A stretch of DNA of 64,000 bases from Bifidobacterium moukalabense DSM 27321 (lineage in GTDB: Bacteria > Actinomycetota > Actinomycetes > Actinomycetales > Bifidobacteriaceae): the NCBI RefSeq assembly GCF_000522505.1, contig NZ_AZMV01000002.1, positions 248,177 to 312,176 on the forward strand, read 5' to 3'. The position numbers were made by a program, and so were the translations under genes. Numbering within the stretch: the first letter of the stretch is position 1; every line of letters begins with the position of its first letter. The notes under the pieces were generated by a model. The model ran no database searches. It worked only from the letters and a program-made list of their open reading frames with translations, and had not been told where the DNA came from. Positions 60,617-64,000 of this stretch are shown here, in pieces.

Positions 60617-63015
60617 CCTTCCCGCCGCTTGCCGACCAAAGCCACACCTCCACCTTCACCGGATCATGGGCCGATTCCACCCATTCGGTGGTCTGGATGA
60701 CCCGCAGCGGCAAACCACGGTCGCTGATCAGCACACGCCGCCCGGCAGGACGGCAGTTCGCCGGCCTTCTGGTGACTGCACTGCTCACGCTCGCCGTCGC
60801 CGGCAACCTCATCGACGTGTACGGCTCACCCGCCGCATGGGCCACCGCCGCCATACCGGCCACCGTCATCGGCTGCCTGGTGGCGTTCGCCGGCACCGTC
60901 GCTGCATTGCGACTATGGTGGCAGGCACTGTTCATGGCGCTGGCGCAACTCGTCGTGGGACCCGTCCTCCTGTTGAACGAGACCACCATCGCGCACGTCA
61001 TACCCACGTTGCGCACGCTGACGCAAGGATGGACGTCCACGCTCGGATCGTTCAAATACGTGCTGTCGATCGATCCGCCGACCGGCACCGCCAACGGCAG
61101 CCTGCTCGCCGTATGGACGATCTGCCTATGGTTCGCGCTGCTGACCGGCATCTTTGCCGTCGCGCAGGACGGCCGGCTCACCATGATCGCCATCATTCCG
61201 GTAATGGCGAATACGGCGATCTGCGCGCTGCTCGGCACCGCCGACGGCTATCATCGTTCCATCGTCGGCACCGCCGTCGCCATCGTGCTGGTGATCTGGG
61301 TGAGCGCCCGCTGGAAATTACTGGAATTGGGCCGTTGGGTCAGTTCCGCGATCATCGTGGTGCTGTCGGCCGCACTGGCGATCGGCGCATGCCTGACGGT
61401 CGCACAGGATCGGACCATCCTACGCGACCATTACGATCCGCCGTTGAGCCCATACGACTATACGAGCCCGCTAAGCGGCATGCGATCCTATATCAAGGAC
61501 CATAAGGATGACACATTGCTGACCGTCACCGACCTGCCTGCGGGCTCCACCGTTCGACTGGCCGTGATGGACCGTTTCGACGGCAATGTGTGGAATCTTT
61601 CGGATTCCACGATGGCCGCCGACTCATCGAACTACCATCGCGTCGGCACCGCCATCGCCAACAACACCAAAGGCAGGAAGTTCACGGCCACCTTCACGGT
61701 GAACGAAGGACTGAGCGACTACTGGCTGCCGATGGCCGGCACCGCCTCCGGCGTGCGGTTCGAGCATGCGGGCGATGCCGACGCGTTCTACTACAACACC
61801 GGTACGCATTCGGCCATCTACTCATCCGGGACGGCCGCCGGCCTGACCTACACGGAAACCGGCATCATGCCCGTGGTGCCCACCGACGATCAGATCGGCA
61901 AGGCCAAGGCCTCCTCGGCGAGCCAGCCGCAGGCGCAGGATGTGCCCGACAGCGTGGAAAAGTTCGCCACCGCAGTGGCCGGCGGCCAGTCCAAAGGCGG
62001 CGAGGCGGCTCTCGCCCTGGCGAACAAGCTCAAGGAGTCCGGCTGGTTCTCGCATGGTCTGACCGGGGACTATCCCTCCTCCCCCGGCCATGGCAACTAC
62101 CGTCTCGACCAGCTGCTCGCCGGCACCGCCATGGTGGGAGACAGCGAGCAGTACGCCTCCGCGATGGCGCTGATGGCCCGTAGCCTGGGCCTGCCCAGCC
62201 GTGTGGTGCTCGGCTTCCTGCCGAAGAACGAGGAGGGCGACATCAGCAGGGAGCGCACCAAGGCGCACGGCAAGTCCACCACCACCGAATTCACCGGCAA
62301 TGATGTGACCGCATGGGTGGAGATCAAACTCGACGGCTATGGGTGGGTGCCTTTCTACCCCACGCCGAAGGAGACGAAGGTACCCGACGAAAACCAGAAT
62401 CTCACCCCGCCGAACCCGCAGACGTTGGTGCGCCAGCCTCCGGTGCCGCTTGACGATCCGCTTCGCGACGACAATCAGGCCAAGGGCAAGACGTCAATCG
62501 GCGGCAGCACGGCCGACGAGACCTCCACCAGTCTGTTCTGGCAGCGTTTCGGGCGTATCGCCAAAAAGGTGGCCATCTACGGAAGTCCGCTCTGGGCGCT
62601 GCTCACCGTCTGCGCACTGCTGCTCGGCATCAAGGCGATCGCCTTGGCACGGGCCCGCAGGCATGGTGACGCACGTCGACGCGTGGCCGCGGGATGGCAA
62701 TCCGTCGCCGCCCTGGCACGGCAAAGCGGCCTCGACGTCGACGGTACGCGCCGCGATCAGGCGCAGGCCATCGGACGCCAGCTGCACGTCGATTCCGACG
62801 TGCTGCTCGCCTTGGGGAAGGAGGCCGACTATGCGGCCTTCTCGGGCGATGCGGTGCAGGAGGAGCATGTGCGGCGGTATTGGCGCAACATCGATGCGGT
62901 GCGTGGGTCCATACTCGGATCCCTGCCTTTTGCGCGCAGGTGGAGGACCAGGTTGTCGCTTGCGGATGTATTCCATATCCATATCCGACGGCGTGGGAGG
63001 GGGTGGAACCCATGA
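60613..63015 (+). CDS. Transglutaminase-like membrane protein with a mutated active site
   Basis: An 800-residue TgpA-like protein: about seven membrane helices in the first 280 residues, an outside domain at about 290-640, one more helix (about 655-685) and a cytosolic tail. The transglutaminase core is clear (EQYASAMALMARSLGLPSRVVLGF and AWVEIKLDGYGWVPFYPTP). All three catalytic positions are changed: S511 for Cys in GDSEQYA, T566 for His in DVTAW, and Y582 for Asp in FYPT. It is therefore probably inactive as an enzyme and may bind a partner or peptide instead. The start overlaps the DUF58 stop (ATGA) and its stop overlaps the PP2C start (ATGA). Confidence 0.86.
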   Translation: MTFPPLADQSHTSTFTGSWADSTHSVVWMTRSGKPRSLISTRRPAGRQFAGLLVTALLTLAVAGNLIDVYGSPAAWATAAIPATVIGCLVAFAGTVAALRLWWQALFMALAQLVVGPVLLLNETTIAHVIPTLRTLTQGWTSTLGSFKYVLSIDPPTGTANGSLLAVWTICLWFALLTGIFAVAQDGRLTMIAIIPVMANTAICALLGTADGYHRSIVGTAVAIVLVIWVSARWKLLELGRWVSSAIIVVLSAALAIGACLTVAQDRTILRDHYDPPLSPYDYTSPLSGMRSYIKDHKDDTLLTVTDLPAGSTVRLAVMDRFDGNVWNLSDSTMAADSSNYHRVGTAIANNTKGRKFTATFTVNEGLSDYWLPMAGTASGVRFEHAGDADAFYYNTGTHSAIYSSGTAAGLTYTETGIMPVVPTDDQIGKAKASSASQPQAQDVPDSVEKFATAVAGGQSKGGEAALALANKLKESGWFSHGLTGDYPSSPGHGNYRLDQLLAGTAMVGDSEQYASAMALMARSLGLPSRVVLGFLPKNEEGDISRERTKAHGKSTTTEFTGNDVTAWVEIKLDGYGWVPFYPTPKETKVPDENQNLTPPNPQTLVRQPPVPLDDPLRDDNQAKGKTSIGGSTADETSTSLFWQRFGRIAKKVAIYGSPLWALLTVCALLLGIKAIALARARRHGDARRRVAAGWQSVAALARQSGLDVDGTRRDQAQAIGRQLHVDSDVLLALGKEADYAAFSGDAVQEEHVRRYWRNIDAVRGSILGSLPFARRWRTRLSLADVFHIHIRRRGRGWNP

Positions 63016-63902
63016 GCGTAAGCCATATCCTGGCCGGTCTGAACAGTGATGTCGGACTCCGCCGCGCCAGCAATCAGGACAACGCTCTGGCCGAGCATGG
63101 CATATTCATCGTATGCGACGGCATGGGCGGCGGCATGGGCGGAGAACAGGCAAGCGAAGCGACGGTCCGTCATTTCGCGCGGCTGGGTGCCAAGATCGCG
63201 CGCAACCGGCATGACATCGAGGAAACGTTGGACGCCGCGCAACGTGAGGTGCTGACGTTGGGCGAATCGCTCGGAGGCATCGCCGGCACCACGGTTTCCG
63301 GCGTGATCATGCCCGTTGATGCCGGCGACGGAACGGCGCGAGCCGCCGATGCCGCCAACGGCAACGATTCCTGCTATGTCATCAACATCGGCGATTCACG
63401 CACCTACCATATGTGCGCCGCCGGGGACGGCGGCTGGGACGAGCGCACGTTCACCCGCATCACCCGCGATCATTCGGAGCGTCAGAGCGTCATCGACTCC
63501 GGGGAGATGCTGCCTGAAGAGGCGTTCCGGAACATTCCGCGCAACATCATCACGCAGTGTATCGGAGCGCCGACCGGCATTGCGCCCGACTACTATGCGG
63601 CGGACGCCTTCGGGCGCTTCATCGTCTGTTCGGACGGTCTGCATGCCGAAGTGGACAAGGAGCGTTTCGCCTCCATCGCGGCAGCCAACGGCGACCCTCA
63701 GGCCGCCGCCGACGCATTGGTCGCGGCGGCGCTACGGGCCGGCGGCAACGACAACGTGACCGTGGTGGTGGTCGACATGATCACGGTCGCACCCGCCGTG
63801 CGGGACTGGACAGTCGGCAGGCTCGCCGAGCATGACGACATCGGCGATTTACAGGACGACACATTACAAACACTACGAACCATTGATATAAGGAGATCAT
63901 GA
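63012..63902 (+). CDS. PP2C-type serine/threonine phosphatase
   Basis: A 296-residue PPM phosphatase. The metal motifs are IVCDGMGGGMGGEQA, CYVINIGDSRTYHM, FIVCSDGLHAEV and AGGNDNVTVVVVDM, with RASNQDN near the start. It removes phosphate from Ser/Thr residues and is the natural opponent of the kinase at 50557 in the same cluster. It is cytosolic, with no membrane helix. ATG 63012 overlaps the upstream stop; the following gene starts at its own stop codon. Confidence 0.93.
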   Translation: MSVSHILAGLNSDVGLRRASNQDNALAEHGIFIVCDGMGGGMGGEQASEATVRHFARLGAKIARNRHDIEETLDAAQREVLTLGESLGGIAGTTVSGVIMPVDAGDGTARAADAANGNDSCYVINIGDSRTYHMCAAGDGGWDERTFTRITRDHSERQSVIDSGEMLPEEAFRNIPRNIITQCIGAPTGIAPDYYAADAFGRFIVCSDGLHAEVDKERFASIAAANGDPQAAADALVAAALRAGGNDNVTVVVVDMITVAPAVRDWTVGRLAEHDDIGDLQDDTLQTLRTIDIRRS

Positions 63903-64000
63903 TGGTTGATTACGATACCGCGGCCGCGGCCGTGCAGGACCCGAACACCGATCCTGCGTTCCTGGCGAAGATCGCCTATGAGAACCCGGAATTCGGGGCG
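63902..64000 (+). CDS. Variant leucine-rich repeat (LRV-type) protein, 5' end only
   Basis: The first 33 codons, MVDYDTAAAAVQDPNTDPAFLAKIAYENPEFGA, are visible. The DPNTDPAFLAKIAYENPEFGA segment resembles the LRV-type helical repeat found in a group of bifidobacterial proteins, often followed by FHA or zinc-ribbon parts in signalling clusters. AAGGAG and overlap with the PP2C stop (TGATG) place the start at 63902; ATG 63899 is closer to the site. The rest lies outside the window, so domain content is unknown. Confidence 0.6.
   Translation, partial: MVDYDTAAAAVQDPNTDPAFLAKIAYENPEFGA

Overview
The window is a high-GC actinobacterial chromosome segment and is best read as Bifidobacterium. The reasons are the rrn operon sequence and leader boxes, the gadB-gadC pair, the paired AdnA/AdnB-type helicase-nuclease genes, and a kinase / FN3 protein / MoxR ATPase / DUF58 / transglutaminase-like / PP2C cluster typical of the genus. 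The species cannot be fixed by eye. Carriage of gadBC suggests the adolescentis-dentium-angulatum part of the genus, but this is inference.

Layout. 1-1000: end of a flavin oxidoreductase gene and a small Cys/His protein. 1180-7150: a complete rrn operon on the minus strand (16S 5' end near 6651, then 23S, then 5S, then a strong terminator at 1185-1233). No spacer tRNA was recognised. 7149-8849: DnaQ-type exonuclease. 9062-12344: gadB and gadC, the glutamate/GABA acid-resistance pair. 12438-20439, minus strand: housekeeping genes def, glmM, pepN, rnj and dapA. 20647-31661: a ureide (allantoin) catabolic island. It has an RpiR-type regulator and an MFS transporter facing away from an aminotransferase (pucG-like), allantoate amidohydrolase, allantoinase and an HpxZ-HpxY-like fusion amidase; an NCS1 permease and an allantoin-racemase-like gene follow. 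31757-35077: copper efflux ATPase with fused cupredoxin and YHS domains, divergent from csoR across a textbook CsoR operator. 35198-38229: dapB, an MFS transporter and a GNAT acetyltransferase. 38382-46645: the large adnB and adnA genes. 46650-50100: an AT-rich patch holding a frameshifted PD-(D/E)XK nuclease-like gene, then a MATE transporter, bracketed by two diverged copies of an intergenic hairpin element. 50557-64000: the kinase/FN3/MoxR/DUF58/transglutaminase-like/PP2C cluster, running off the end into an LRV-type gene.

How it works together. In the ureide island the permease would import allantoin, and the racemase would supply the enantiomer that allantoinase uses. Allantoinase and allantoate amidohydrolase release ammonia and ureidoglycine, and the PucG-like enzyme would pass the amino group to glyoxylate, giving glycine and oxalurate. 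The fused HpxZ-HpxY-like amidase is the best candidate for oxalurate breakdown. Matching TGAAA-N6-TTTCA palindromes overlap the start of the RpiR gene and lie upstream of the permease, and they look like operators of the local regulator. In the 50-64 kb cluster a membrane Ser/Thr kinase and a PP2C phosphatase bracket a giant surface protein and a MoxR-DUF58-transglutaminase-like module. The transglutaminase-like domain has lost all three catalytic residues, so it is probably a pseudoenzyme.

The most interesting points are the ureide island with its domain-fused amidase and shared palindromes, the triad-less transglutaminase, the homopolymer frameshift in the nuclease-like gene with repeats around it, the internal start for the YHS domain in the copper ATPase gene, and the misplaced ribosome-binding site in front of gadC.
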